Shown piece by piece: positions 47,910-59,349 of a stretch of DNA of 64,000 nucleotides. The stretch's first letter is position 1. Each line of letters opens with the position of its first letter. Below the pieces are notes generated by a model. It was given only the letters and a program-made list of their open reading frames with translations, searched no databases and was not told the origin of the DNA. The translations under genes were made by a program, and so were the position numbers. Source of the DNA: Phoenix dactylifera (taxonomy: Eukaryota; Streptophyta; Magnoliopsida; Arecales; Arecaceae); contig NC_052401.1 of the NCBI RefSeq assembly GCF_009389715.1, positions 4,754,071 to 4,818,070 of the forward strand, given 5' to 3'.

Positions 47910-50407
47910 TAACTCACATAGAAGATTTTGTTGAATGTAAATTTTGACATGGAATATCAGTACACCATTTATTTCTAATATTGATTTATATCTGATTCTT
48001 GAATGAATTGATACTGCTTACAATTTGTGACCTACAGAACAATGTTTATTTATCATCAGTGATGGGATGTATGTGACTATCTCAGGCAATAATGCAGCAC
48101 CAATTTTGATACAAGTTATGTTCTTTTAGCTCGGATGTATCCTTAAAATTTTTCTTTACATGATTTTGTTATTGTTACCTACTTATGGATGACAAGCTTA
48201 TAAGGAGTCTAAAGAAAAATGGCTGCCATTTGTACTGTATGCTGGCGTGTCAGCAAGAAACTTAGTTTTTAGAAAAGAATATGATGCTACTCCAAGATGG
48301 TAAACAGGATAGCTTTTCTTTCATGAGTGCAGTTAACTAAAAATTTAAGAGTAAGATAGTGAAGGCAGGTTGCACTATGGTAACAGTATATTGTGATTTT
48401 TTTCTTTTATGTCAGAATTGTATATTGCTTTATTTATGGAACTATGTTAACCATATCTTTACCCACCTGTAAAAGATTCTGTGAAGGCAGGTAATTGATA
48501 TTAGGAATGACTGGAATACTGGACATGCAAAATTTAACTTTTTATGCAAGTTTACGGGTGAAACTGCTAAGAGTCCTGATGGTAACAACCTGGTGTAGTG
48601 AATTACAGAAAAAAAGCTTCAGTATAGTTTTTCTTGCTTTCAAGTTGAAATTATGTGTACCTGCTAATACCGCAACTAAGTCAGGTTCTTTGTCGTGGAT
48701 GACAGCATACATATATATGCATGTTCCCTTGTAAATGCAATTTAGAATTTGTGAACTTGGTCTTCTTACTATATATGAAATGCCTACATCTGATTTGTGA
48801 AACAGCAGAGAATGTTGTTCCTGATTAAAATCAGTTAGATCATATGTTTGTTATCATTTCTTTCATCCTATTACGGTGAAATTAAGCCCATTGTTTGCAA
48901 AGAATTACCAAGCCTGAGGCCTTGATTCCCTACACTACATGGGCACCAAAACTTTAAAAATGGGATGAGGCTTTTGGTCTGTGTTTCTAAATTTATATTT
49001 TGGTTTTGGCTTAATATTTTGGTGATAGTCAGAAGACTGTAAACCAAGGAGACAGGTCTTTTCCTGTTATCTCTTTGTGAAATTTAGAACAAGAATGAAA
49101 GAAAATAAAAGGCAGGAAGCTCAAGTATTTGAATTTTGCCATCATTTTCATGAATAGAGGGTTATTGGATGCATGCAATTTTTGTTGTTTAGAAACTAAC
49201 ATGTAAAATCAAATCTCTAGTTTCTTTGCATTCCAAACATTTGGAGTTCTTTATGGAAGTTCCCAAATTTTAAAATCTTATATGTTAGACAGTTGCTACA
49301 AGGTTAAAACCTATTGTCAAAAATTTTCCCTGCACTGCCGGCCATGCCACATGGCACAAGGGGAATGGTGCTTTGTACCACAACCCTTCAGTGCTTCAAT
49401 ACTATCATGCACCAATCCCCTGGTAGTACATAGCATGCCAGTGGTCCATGGAAATTTTTTGGTAATGGGTTCAGGTCCCAAAACATTATTCAGGATGTTA
49501 TGGTGCATTGTGGAGGAACTATTAATTCTACTTCCATTCAGTCCTTTTCCAGTGAATAGTCCCATTTGTTTTATATTTAGAAAATGCAATATTTCTTCAT
49601 TTGATTGCTTTTGGGTGCTGCTTTGTATTGGAAGCCATGGGTCTAGCACTCCACTTTCAACAAGAACAAGACATTTTAAAGCAGTGCAATGAGGAAGATG
49701 GCTACTCCCTGACATACCAGAGATTATTGCAGTCACGTCAGTTATGACTTGCAACTAAATAACTCATAGAGCCTCGATATAGTTGCTTAAGGTATGGGCT
49801 TGAGTAAATAAATTGTAGAGCTTGCTCATCATGATTTTAGTGCCTATGTAATTCTCTGGGGGATGCTGTTCGTTTAATCTCCCACTAGTGTTTTCATGGA
49901 GTCAAAACTGTAAGGATAATGAACTAATGTTCCTACCTGCGTTTGAACCTGGATATTTTTCAACGATGTAATTTACAGGGCTGTTTACTTATCTGTAAGG
50001 AAAAGCAAAGACTTGGTTTTCAGGTGCAGATTTTCCTTCCATAGAAATGACCTCTTATATCTAAATGTTTTGTGATCTCTCTGATACAGGCCAAAGTATA
50101 TGATTTCTTGAAATAATTCAGTTGGCATGTATTCCTAGATCTCTCATAGAAACCAAATCTGGAGCAACCAAGACTCATATTGAACTAGACGTAAACTTTG
50201 ATTTCAATATGTTGGATTTGAAATCCTTTAGGTTTTCTATGCAGAGCATGTGGTCCACATTGTGTAGTGCTGCTAGTGCATGAAGAAAAGCTTAATACTT
50301 TTTCTACAAGGAGTGACCAAGAAGACTGATGCTTGAATTTAAATGATGCACTGTCTCTGATGCTCAAACAGTGAAGGCGGCAAATATCTTATCCGTAACT
50401 CCACTTA

Positions 50408-50890
50408 CCAAACATTGCAGGGTAACTCATGTGAGATGATTTGCTGATCAGTTAGTTTCGCCGACAGGTTTAGACTTAAACCTTCTTCCCGGCATGTCAC
50501 TAGTTTTTACTTTTTGAACAGCATTTTTAAAACATCAGGACCATCACTAATTTTTATTTCTGAACAACAGTTTAAAAACATTAGGACAACAGCAAGGAGC
50601 TAGTCAAGTTTGTCTCTTGACCAGGGCATATGCAAACTTTGATTCGAACATAAATCGTGAGCCCGCAAACATTGAAGGGTAACTCAAGTGACATGAATTG
50701 CTGATCAGTTAGTTTCATCCAAAGGTTTAGACTTCAACCTTCTTTCAGGCATGTCACTAGGTTCGTTTTTTCGAACAGAATCTTTTAAAAGATTAGGACC
50801 ACAAAAAAAGAAAAAAAGATTAGGACCAGAACAAATAAGTAGTCAAGTTGGTATCTCGACCAGGCCATATGCAAACCTTCATGTTGTACA
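50408..50890. repeat. Diverged tandem duplication, period about 256 bp
   Basis: The block starting cattgcagggtaactcatgt at 50413 recurs as cattgaagggtaactcaagt at 50669. Both continue with gctgatcagttagtttc, ggcatgtcactag and gaccaggNcatatgcaaac. By eye they agree at about 80 percent. Confidence 0.8.
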
Positions 50891-50907
50891 TCATTCCATG
50901 ATCACCA

Positions 50908-51120
50908 CCGAGCGGCTTTTGCTCTGGTGGTAGCACCTCTTGCCCATTAGGAGAAATGATAGTATCAGCCCTTGCTTCAACTCCCGATTAACGGTACCAG
51001 TTTTGTGAGCTTCGACTCGATCTATTTGGGGGCCAAGGTTTTTGCCTAGGTGGGGTGAGTACGTGTAGCAGATGGAAATTAGCTTCTCCTGATCCTTAAA
51101 TAATAAAAACAATAATAATA
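50908..51120 (+). mobile_element. SINE-like element, tRNA-related head and A-rich tail
   Basis: The head has a tRNA-like stretch (gctctggtggtagcacct, then gcttcaactcccg) that can be read as weak A and B boxes of a Pol III promoter. A conserved-looking body (ggggccaaggtttttgccta) and an A-rich tail (aaataataaaaac) follow. Target duplications are not clear because the tail runs into an (AT)n tract. Confidence 0.5.
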
Positions 51121-51122
51121 GT

Positions 51123-51166
<44 letters not shown>

Positions 51167-51167
51167 T
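51121..51167. repeat. (AT)n microsatellite
   Basis: A taataat lead is followed by about 17 uninterrupted AT units, then gtatatatatt. It directly follows the SINE tail. Confidence 0.92.
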
Positions 51168-52215
51168 GAAAAAAGTTTCATGCTCAAGCCTTTCCACTCT
51201 TTTTACCAGCAAGTTTCTTGTTAAAATCCTTCATGTACTAATATATTGGTTTGGTCTGATACAAGTGGCCTCATGCATGTGCGGAAGCATGTGTGTGTCG
51301 TGGCATGGCCAATCCGGAGTGCATTCATGATGCTCCTTTTCAGGCTTACAGTCCCAAAAGGAGTCAGGATATTGCTCATAAAAAAAGCTAGGGTGGAAGT
51401 AATCACCTTAGTGTGAAACCCCCACTGTGATCTTTTGATAGTACTGGCCGTGCACTGCTGAAATGCCCTGTAATTCTAAAACTAGTGATTGTATTTGTCC
51501 GGACTTATACACGCATAGAAAAGATTTTAGAGTAGCACCTGTTAATACATCTAAGGTTAATCAATTTGATGAAGAGGTTTCGTAGAGTAAAAAACAAGAT
51601 TAATCCTTCAGCATGTATTCTAAGTTTTGACACTGAAGAGCTTTTAAAACCACAGCATAGACAAGGATGTCAAACTCAATACCCAAGAGCACTTAGTATG
51701 CACCCAAGTTTTTGCCATCTTATTCCACTATATCCTTCTATAGTATTGTGCAAGTGGAAGCAAGTGACATCACCAAAAGAAGTTTTAAAATCTTTCCCAC
51801 CTTTTGTTGGGAGTTGTTGCATGGGTTCTGCCGCGTAGGGAGAGCTTGGTGGTCACACTCTGGTTCTCCATAGGTTTGGAAGCACTTGTAAAAATGTTTT
51901 GCAATTCTATAGACCATAGAGATGGAATCTCAATATGGCACGCAACTATTTTTTCAATGCAAGGTGGGGCTTTGGGATGACAATTTTCCAATGATTGGAA
52001 GAAGGAAAAGAAGTTATGTCTTGTCCGTTTCTATGATCATCAACAAGGAATAATTAGAGCTAAGATACCCAGGAGTTTGGTTCTCTTAGTCTTTTAAATT
52101 CCAAGTTTTAAAAAAGAGACAAATGAGTAGATATCAACAAATTGATAATAAGAATGTATGGAGGACCTGGTCTCTCTCATCTGTTCAGGGTTGGGTTTAC
52201 ATGGAAAATTGCAAG

Positions 52216-52243
52216 TTTAGATTATTATTATTATTATTATTAT
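52216..52243. repeat. (ATT)n microsatellite
   Basis: Eight or nine ATT units in AT-rich intergenic DNA. Confidence 0.9.
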
Positions 52244-53329
52244 AGAAGAATTTACGGTGGCTCAAGAGCTAGATATTTTGTTTGAGTAAAGATGAGCAAT
52301 CATATATATCTATGTAATGTTCTTAATAATTAAACTACCTTCAACTTTAACTGTAGAATGATACTGATCACATCTTTTCCTGGGGTTTAGGAGCTCATAA
52401 AGATGCATTAGTTGGTTCCTTAAACGTGATAGTGATGAGTAGCCAAATCATATAGAAAATAGGATCATTGTATATATGTTCCTCCATATCTCTATCTGTG
52501 ATGATGTGATGTCACAAATTTGACTTTGTTTGACGACTGCCTATAAGCTTGTCACCCACTTCCAATTAGTGAGGGCTGTAATTCACTTACACAACTAAAT
52601 GAGTGTTTTTTTTTTTGCACTAAACAGTGAATGATTTTCTTACTGTATCAATACCTAAACAGCTTCTTTGCATTTATAAGTTCAGCTAAGAAAATTCAAA
52701 TGAGCATCGAACCTTTTAGTTAAGTTATATTCTGTGCACATAAGATAGATTGCTTCTTTTGTTTATATTTCAGGCCATACAATTCTTTCTTGGGCAAAGT
52801 GTGAAAGCACAACAGTATTTGTGGTGTTTTCTTTCTATTGATTGTAAAAATATAGATTGTGGAATACTTAATTCCTTCACCTAATTTTTTTTTTCAGAAA
52901 CAAGCTCTGTACTGTACCAATCCGTATAAACAAATAGCATGGAGCAAGCTATTCATAACTATAAATTCCAAGGGAATAATAGATGGACTATTCCAGGTCT
53001 TTGCGAGCGGCTGAATATATTTATTCATAAACCGACAATTGTTGTGTCATGAAGATGATGGTGATGTAGTATTTAATAACAATTGTCGATATATTATTAT
53101 ACAAATTGCTGTTGATAAGCAAATGGACAGCATTAGATTACCAACATGACATAGATTTGTTTAAAATAGGATTTGCTCCATAAAGACTAGTTTTGAACTG
53201 GAGTCCTCCCTTTCTCCTTGGCTCTCGCTTTTTCTTGTGTCCTTACAGAACGCATGAACTCTTTTTACATGGACATGACGCCCCACCTTCAGAAGTCTCC
53301 TTAACTTACCTCCTCCAACAAACAATCTC

Positions 53330-54559
53330 ATGATCGTCAAGAAAGCAAGCGAAATTCCAAACCAACACCACCACCACCACATGTCGACAAGCCGTCAATC
53401 GGAGCCCGATGACCCCAGTGCAAGCGAGAAATGGGCTGCAAACCTCCTCCAAGATTGCGCAAAGGCCATCTCGGAGAAGGACTCCAGCAAGATCCATCAC
53501 CTTCTGTGGATGCTGAACGAGCTCGCATCCCCCTATGGAGATTGCGAACAGAAGCTGGCATCCTATTTCCTGCAAGCTCTCTTCTGTAAAGCAACGGAAT
53601 CGGGGGAGCGCTGCTACAAGACTCTAGTATCGGTTGCAGAGAAAAGCCACTCTTTCGAGTCTGCGAGGAAGGTGATCCTCAAGTTCCAGGAGGTGAGTCC
53701 TTGGACCACCTTTGGTCATGTCGCATCCAATGGTGCGATCTTGGAAGCCTTGGAAGGGGAGGCCAAGCTTCATATTATCGACATCAGCAACACATACTGC
53801 ACCCAGTGGCCAACTCTGCTGGAAGCCTTGGCAACCCGAAGCGACGAGACGCCGCATTTAAGGCTGACGGTGGTGGCGACGGTCGGCATGGGAGGAGGAT
53901 CGGTCATGAAGGAGATTGGGCAGAGGATGGAGAAGTTTGCGAGGTTGATGGGTGTTCCATTTGAGTTCCATGTGGTGAGGGTGGCGTCGCAGCTAGGGGA
54001 GCTCAAGGAGGAGGACCTGGGGCTGCGAGAAGACGAAGCAGTCGCCGTGAACTGCGTCGGGGCCTTGCGACGGGTCGCCGTGGAAGAGAGGGGCGACTTC
54101 ATGCGCCTGCTTTGCAGCCTCCGCCCGAGGGTGGTCACCGTGGTGGAGGAGGAGGCCGACTTCACAAGCACCGGGAGCGAGTACGTCAGATGCTTCGAGG
54201 AGTGCTTGAGGTTTTACGGCGTTTTCTTCGAGATGCTGGAGGAAAGCTTTGCTCCCACGAGCAATGAGAGGTTATCGTTGGAGAGGGAGTGCTCGAGGAG
54301 TATTCTTAGCGTCCTCGCTTGCGATGGCGATGGTGTTGGAGACTGCGAGAGGAGGGAGAAGGGGAGCCAGTGGTTTGCAAGGCTGATGCAAGCCTTCTCG
54401 CCCATGAACTTCAGCGACGACGTCGTCGATGACGTTAGGGCGTTGCTGAAGAGGTATCGGTCAGGGTGGTCGCTCTTGCCTGCACAAGGTGACGACTCAG
54501 GCCTCTACCTGACATGGAAGGATGAACCAGTAGTGTGGGCATCAGCTTGGAAACCCTAG
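53330..54559 (+). CDS. SHORT-ROOT-like GRAS transcription regulator, 409 aa
   Basis: This single exon encodes a GRAS-family protein of the SHORT-ROOT branch. The GRAS domain starts at about residue 34 ([14 protein letters not shown]) and runs to the end. Present in order are the first leucine-rich region with [10 protein letters not shown] (about 63-71), the VHIID-type motif LHIIDIS (147-153), [32 protein letters not shown], the [13 protein letters not shown] block, SNERLSLER and the C-terminal SAW motif WASAWKP. These blocks are characteristic of SHR, which moves between cells and acts with SCARECROW in tissue patterning; whether this copy moves is unknown. It is shorter than Arabidopsis SHR because the N-terminal Gln/His-rich part is nearly absent (only five His before Met18). 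The start could also be Met18 at 53381. It is GC-richer than its surroundings, as plant GRAS genes often are. Confidence 0.92.
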   Translation: MIVKKASEIPNQHHHHHMSTSRQSEPDDPSASEKWAANLLQDCAKAISEKDSSKIHHLLWMLNELASPYGDCEQKLASYFLQALFCKATESGERCYKTLVSVAEKSHSFESARKVILKFQEVSPWTTFGHVASNGAILEALEGEAKLHIIDISNTYCTQWPTLLEALATRSDETPHLRLTVVATVGMGGGSVMKEIGQRMEKFARLMGVPFEFHVVRVASQLGELKEEDLGLREDEAVAVNCVGALRRVAVEERGDFMRLLCSLRPRVVTVVEEEADFTSTGSEYVRCFEECLRFYGVFFEMLEESFAPTSNERLSLERECSRSILSVLACDGDGVGDCERREKGSQWFARLMQAFSPMNFSDDVVDDVRALLKRYRSGWSLLPAQGDDSGLYLTWKDEPVVWASAWKP

Positions 54560-55867
54560 AATGAGGTTAGCATCTCATTAATTTCCCAAACCAATCGATC
54601 CAATCTCATCTCAAAAATTAAAAACCATGGCTATCAAGTTCTTTGTTTCCTCCCCAGCACCCTCATTGTTTATATCCTCCTCCTTTTTTTGTTCTCGAGT
54701 GTGGGATATCATGTTTCTGTGCCTGCATTGATGGTTTCTCTTGTAGCTTTTTGGGATCCTCTCCCAATTTTGCAATTCAAGATTGGTTAGTGTGCATGCG
54801 AAAAAGTGCTGCTGTTTTTATTTTTGGTAATGAAAGATTAATTAGGCTGACGCACGTCCACCCTCTTCATAGATCTTCGCCAGTCATGTTATCTACATTG
54901 CAACTGAGATATGAAGAATCTAGCTAGCTCCATATCTAGCGAGGCTTTGACTTCATGAACCAACCTTGCCTAAGGATCTTGACAGAGAGATTTTGGAAGC
55001 CTCTTAAACTCTTAGATGAGAATGATGGGCATAAATGTTAAAAGCTTCATCCCCAGTGCATAGGCTCATGTGATCCCTAGGATCACAAAAATTCAGCTCC
55101 TTTATTAATCTACATGAATTTATGGTGAGTGCATACTCTCTTTATCTGCACCATGCCAATGTGCTACTGGACAAAAGAATGGTTCCAGTTGAATAATCCA
55201 TATGAATAATGAGTCCCACTAAGCTGACACTAGGTAATGGGCAACAAGTAGTGTCCACTCGATTCCCATGGCGACTTTTTGGGCAAGCAAAAAGGATGGC
55301 TCTTGCTCCCCCTGACATGGAGGTGGGCTTCTGTTGGCCCACATTGTAGTGGAAAACAACTACTTGGAGGTTAGATATGATGGGATTAAAGTAGGCCATG
55401 GGTACATGCTCTTCTATGCAACTAACCTCGGGCTCTGGGGCCAAGCTTGCTGAGAGCCTTCCATGGTGGGTTGGTGAAGGTACGGCACATTCTGTGTGCC
55501 AGCTAGTGCTGCTTTCTGCTCACTGTGGTTAGCACCCATCAGGATACCAGTCCACATTGAAGGAAGCATGCATCTCCCATCCACCATGGAAAAAGGAAGG
55601 CAACAAACTAGAAGGCTTGTCTAGTCTCAAGTGACGGCATCTTTCGAGTATGGAATTGTTTTCATGGGTCCAATCTATTCGAGATCCAGGGGAGGAGGAG
55701 TGGGCCAAGCGATTCGAGATCCAAGTCTCCAAATAATTCTAGATTTTTGCTTGTTTAGGGTCAGTGCCAAATGGTCTGAAATCCATGTTTCATATTTGTT
55801 GGCTCATATGTCTCTTATTAGAGATATTAATAGCCCATACTTACAGTATTATTCCAATTTTTTCTCT
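54560..55867. other. 3' flank of the GRAS gene and intergenic DNA
   Basis: Probable 3' UTR for the first few hundred bases. A 100-codon minus-strand frame at 55142-55444 has no recognisable motif. No gene called. Confidence 0.5.
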
Positions 55868-55990
55868 TTTTTTTTCCTTTTTTTTTTGGCTTTGACAAAA
55901 GGGAAGAGGGGGGGTGAGGATAACCTCATCCGGGTAGCAACCCCCATTGGGCTCTCTCTCCGCTGAAAAGTGTTCGATGCAGGTAGAAAG
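55868..55990 (-). mobile_element. 3' part of a SINE related to the one at 17276
   Basis: On the minus strand it reads acctgcatcgaacacttttc, then agagcccaatgggggttgct, then acccggatgag, and ends ttgtcaaagccaaaaaaaaa. The SINE at 17276-17593 has the same order: acctgtatcgaatattccct, gacccagtaatgggcctgct, acgcgggtcgg, tttgaccccaaaaaaaaaa. The head with the Pol III boxes is not recognisable here. Confidence 0.6.
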
Positions 55991-56689
55991 CCATCCGTTA
56001 GTGGGGGGACAGCTGTTGGATTGTGCAAAAAAAAAAGTTATGATCCTCTCAGATCTATGTGAGGTGGATCCGGTGTTTGACATGGCAAAAAAAGATCAAT
56101 CATTCTTTCGTGCGAACGATACAACTCAAACCTTCGAATATAGATTGAATGGTACAATATCTATACCTATACTAAGATAGATCTGGATATTAAATAAATA
56201 CTAAAATTAATACCTAGATAAGATATATATCACTCAGATATTAAGCTTATTCTTATCTGTTTTGAATAAATAGGGAGGCAAGTTGGATATTAGTTATATC
56301 TATTTCTTTTCTTATATGAATATGAATATAAATTAGATAATATCCAAATATAAATCAGATTTTAAGCAAAATTTAATAATAAAAACTAACACAAATAATA
56401 TAATTGACAAGAACAAGAAAGGAATCTATTATCTAGATTCTAGATTGCAGGCAATACATGAGTAACCAGGTAAAGGTTAGGTTATGGTTATTAAATTCAT
56501 GCGGAGATTGACTTGGCCAAAGATCCTAGCCATGGGTCCAACTAGGGTTTGTAGGAGTATGTAGATTTTATTTTTAAATATTTAAATAAGAATGGCCAAA
56601 GGATACATATATAGATGATTTCCAATTTAAAGTAGTCGTGGCGATTAATAACCTAACTACTAACCTGACTTCCAACTGGCCTAAGTTAT

Positions 56690-57082
56690 AAGATGGTTAA
56701 ATATTTAGCATAAACGAGTCTAGGCCGCTGATAGGTTAACCTGACTTAACTTTTTATTTTATTGATCATAGGTTTGAAGTCCTCACCTATCTAATATATT
56801 TTGACCCGGTTAATAATTAGGTCTACCCAACACAACTCCAACCTCGCATATTAAAACCAACTTAACCTGTAGAACTTTGAGTTCGCATTTAACCAATCTA
56901 CCGTATGTTTAACTTGTTATCACAAACCCAACCTGATTGAATGTATTTATTAAATCAGGTTATTTGTTTAATAAAATGATTGGGTTTATTTTTGGATATC
57001 TAACCTATGTAATAAACTAGTCAGATTCGATTGAGATGCCCATCTGAGCTAAATCCAGCTTAACCCATTGCCACCCATACTT
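56690..57082. mobile_element. Strongly decayed relative of the TAGGGGTGG hAT-like elements
   Basis: The text is of the same kind as the elements at 3943 and 57156 (acctgattgaatg, ttgacccggttaa, gggttt words) and ends taacccattgccacccatac, one or two changes from the usual right end. The left end was not found. Confidence 0.4.
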
Positions 57083-57155
57083 CTAAACTTGCTGAGCATC
57101 ATATATGAAAATTCCAATGTTCATTTTCCCAACTCATGCATGCAGGACTTGATAG

Positions 57156-57645
57156 TAGGGGTGGTAATTTATAATCCGACCCATCAACTTGACATGCGAA
57201 CGATCTTTTTTAATTAGATTTGGATTTGACAAAAACGAGTTCAGATCAGATCAACATATCTAGATTTGTTTATTAAATGAGTTAGGTTCAGGTTTGACCT
57301 TTGACCCGTTTAACCAGTTTTTGACCCATTTTAACCCGACTCATTTAACCTATTTAAAACTTGTTTAACCTATTTAAAATCTTTTTAACATATTTAAAAC
57401 CTGCTTAACCTATTTCTGACCTATTTAACCCAACCTATTTAATTTGTTTAACCTATTTAAATCTATTTAATTCGTTAAAAATCTGTTTAACCTAACTTGA
57501 CTATTTAATAAATGGGTCATATGGGGTCAGGTTAGGTCAGATTCAGATATAAAATTTTGACCTATTTAATAAACAAGTCAGGTTCGAATTGACGAATTTT
57601 GGTCAGACCCATATCGGATCCGACCCGACCCGATTGCCACCCCTA
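57156..57645. mobile_element. Second TAGGGGTGG hAT-like element, 490 bp
   Basis: It starts TAGGGGTGGTAA and ends TTGCCACCCCTA. The flanking octamers are cttgatag (57148-57155) and ctcgatgg (57646-57653), 6 of 8 alike. Its interior is again a run of tttaacctatttaa and gacccgttt words. It has the same end type as 3943-4531 but is more diverged, so it is older. It encodes nothing. Confidence 0.75.
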
Positions 57646-57724
57646 CTCGATGGTTGATTCTTGAGATTTTTGAAACTTGGAAGTATTGAATCATGTTCTC
57701 TCTCTTTCCATGATTGTTTTGTAG

Positions 57725-57823
57725 GACGAGTTGAAGATGCATGTTCAAAAATACCATGCAAAGTCAACTGAACTTTATGAATCATGCTTGGAGGCCATGC
57801 GACAATTGCATACTAAATATAAG
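57725..57823 (+). other. Exon-like orphan of 33 codons with good splice borders
   Basis: A pyrimidine-rich acceptor (gttctctctctttccatgat then tgttttgtag) precedes an open 99 nt stretch and a donor follows (ataag|gtttga). It would encode a Lys/Glu/Leu-rich amphipathic segment (DELKMHVQKYHAKS, CLEAMRQLHTKYK). No partner exon was found on the plus strand within reach. It may be a relic exon or part of a gene beyond my recognition. Confidence 0.35.
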
Positions 57824-58269
57824 GTTTGAATAGAGATTTAGAGATATAAACAACCTAGCACATTCATTGATGCTTTCTTTCATTAAAAACTAATTAAAAA
57901 CTAATCATATTGGTCAATACGATATGACTTCGCTGCTGCAGCCATCCAGACATTGTTCTTTTTCTTCTGAAAAGTGCATTAATTTACAGATAGTTATACA
58001 ATGAGACATTTTAAATGTGGAACAAACATTCCACTCATCACTAGAATTGGGAAGCAACTCACAAGTGGCATTGTGGAGTCAAATATTGTACAAACCAAAT
58101 AATAAAAATTTTAGCCCACATGTGCCTGTTGTACAATTGCAGACCCTGAGAACATAAACAGCATTTATCCACCTTTTTAGTCACAGAATGCAATAAAGGT
58201 GCTGCAAAAATTGCCTTTGACACACCAATGATGTTCACCAACCTAGTGGCTTGATGACATTTTGAAATA

Positions 58270-58670
58270 ACCCAAGATCTCACTCAAAATGGCTAGCCAA
58301 AAGATATTTTTTGGATTTTTTAGTTATGTATAAGTACTCAAGATTTTTCTAACAAATAACCAATATGGGTTTAAACACAAGCCCGCATAGGTCCTCACTT
58401 CCTTCGTTTAAACTCCGACATTCTCATTCGGCTAAGTATCCAAATCCATTCAAATTTATTCACAAGCACCACGATTAGCCCGTGATCAGCCTTAATGAAT
58501 ATGTGCTGCAGTAACTTCTAGTCCATATAGGCTATGGACCGGATCCGCTCTAATACTATTTATAACAATACAGGACCTCACCCAAAATGGCTAGCCAGAA
58601 GGTATTTTTTAGGTTCTTAGTCCTGTATAAATACCCAACATTTGTCCAACGAATAACTGATGTGAGACTA
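58270..58670. repeat. Direct repeat pair, offset about 300 bp
   Basis: ctcactcaaaatggctagcc at about 58280 recurs as ctcacccaaaatggctagcc at about 58577. Both continue with aaggtattttt-like and ataagtactcaa/ataaatacccaa text and a caatatgggtttaaac/tgatgtgagactaaac end. The phrases resemble the margins of plant LTR elements, but no element could be delimited. Confidence 0.55.
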
Positions 58671-58972
58671 AACATACTCATGCACTGGTTCGAGCATATT
58701 TTCCTTAATTAAATGCAATGAAGAGAGCTTGATGGTTCATGCGCAAGCCATCCTTCAGTTCAAGATTTAAATTCTGACGATCAAAAAAAGTACAATAAAA
58801 AATGCTTGTGTGAATAGCTATACAGAGCCAATAAATTTACAGCAAAGAAGAGGGCCGGAATTTTCTTAATTGCAAAGAACCAACTGATCATTTGGAGTAA
58901 AACAAGGAAATGAAGCATCTATATCATACCAAGAGACATGTCTATCAAAGGATTCTTTCAGCCATGATATAT

Positions 58973-59066
58973 CTAGGCAGGATTTGAGTTCTGCCTGACC
59001 TTACTGATTTTGTTTTCGAGTTTCTTCATCCTTTCTTCTTGCTCCTTAAATCGCCACGGACTAGGA
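58973..59066 (-). pseudogene. Possible terminal exon of the broken TRAF-type zinc-finger gene
   Basis: On the minus strand a T-rich acceptor (ttttttttttcaag) precedes an open 94 nt stretch ending in a stop at 58973. It encodes a charged coiled-coil-like tail (PSPWRFKEQEERMKKLENKI, then SKVRQNSNPA). A related but broken copy lies at about 59177-59310. The strand agrees with the TRAF relic at 62551-63402. The link between them is my inference. Confidence 0.35.
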
Positions 59067-59349
59067 CTTGAAAAAAAAAGAATTGGTAAAGTTTAGTAGA
59101 ATTCTGGATATTAAGCATCCAAGAATCTAATATATGGTAGAAACTATATCTTGCAATTAATTAAAACTGCTTTATGTCCTGCCTGACCATAGTGAGTTCA
59201 CTTGAGTTTTTTTCATCTTTGCTTCTTGCGCCTCATCACCAGGGTTAGAGATTGTTCATCCAAAGTTTTTGGGAATTCACTCAAGGACTGGGACTGCCAA
59301 AAAAAAAAAAGGAAGAGTAATAAAGTTTAGTAGAATTCTGGATATTAAG

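Larger units (their letters stand above)
47910..53329. other. Long intergenic region with repeats, no gene supported
   Basis: It starts with the PPR 3' UTR. Open frames of about 140 codons on both strands at 49282-49754 overlap each other and match no family I know. The region includes a tandem duplication, a SINE-like element and two microsatellites, listed separately. Nothing else with a gene-like pattern was seen. Confidence 0.55.

Noticed and set aside
49282-49754. Overlapping open frames of 136 (+) and 145 (-) codons
   Set aside because: They are open on both strands over the same bases, with no domain I recognise, no splice partners and a Cys/Ser/His-rich random look. A protein search could reopen this.
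53837-54171. Minus-strand Ser/Thr/Arg-rich frames opposite the GRAS gene
   Set aside because: They are shadows of a GC-rich coding exon.
58059-58283. 74-codon minus-strand frame rich in hydrophobic residues
   Set aside because: No known motif and no acceptor or donor at useful places. It may be part of the repeat pair region.
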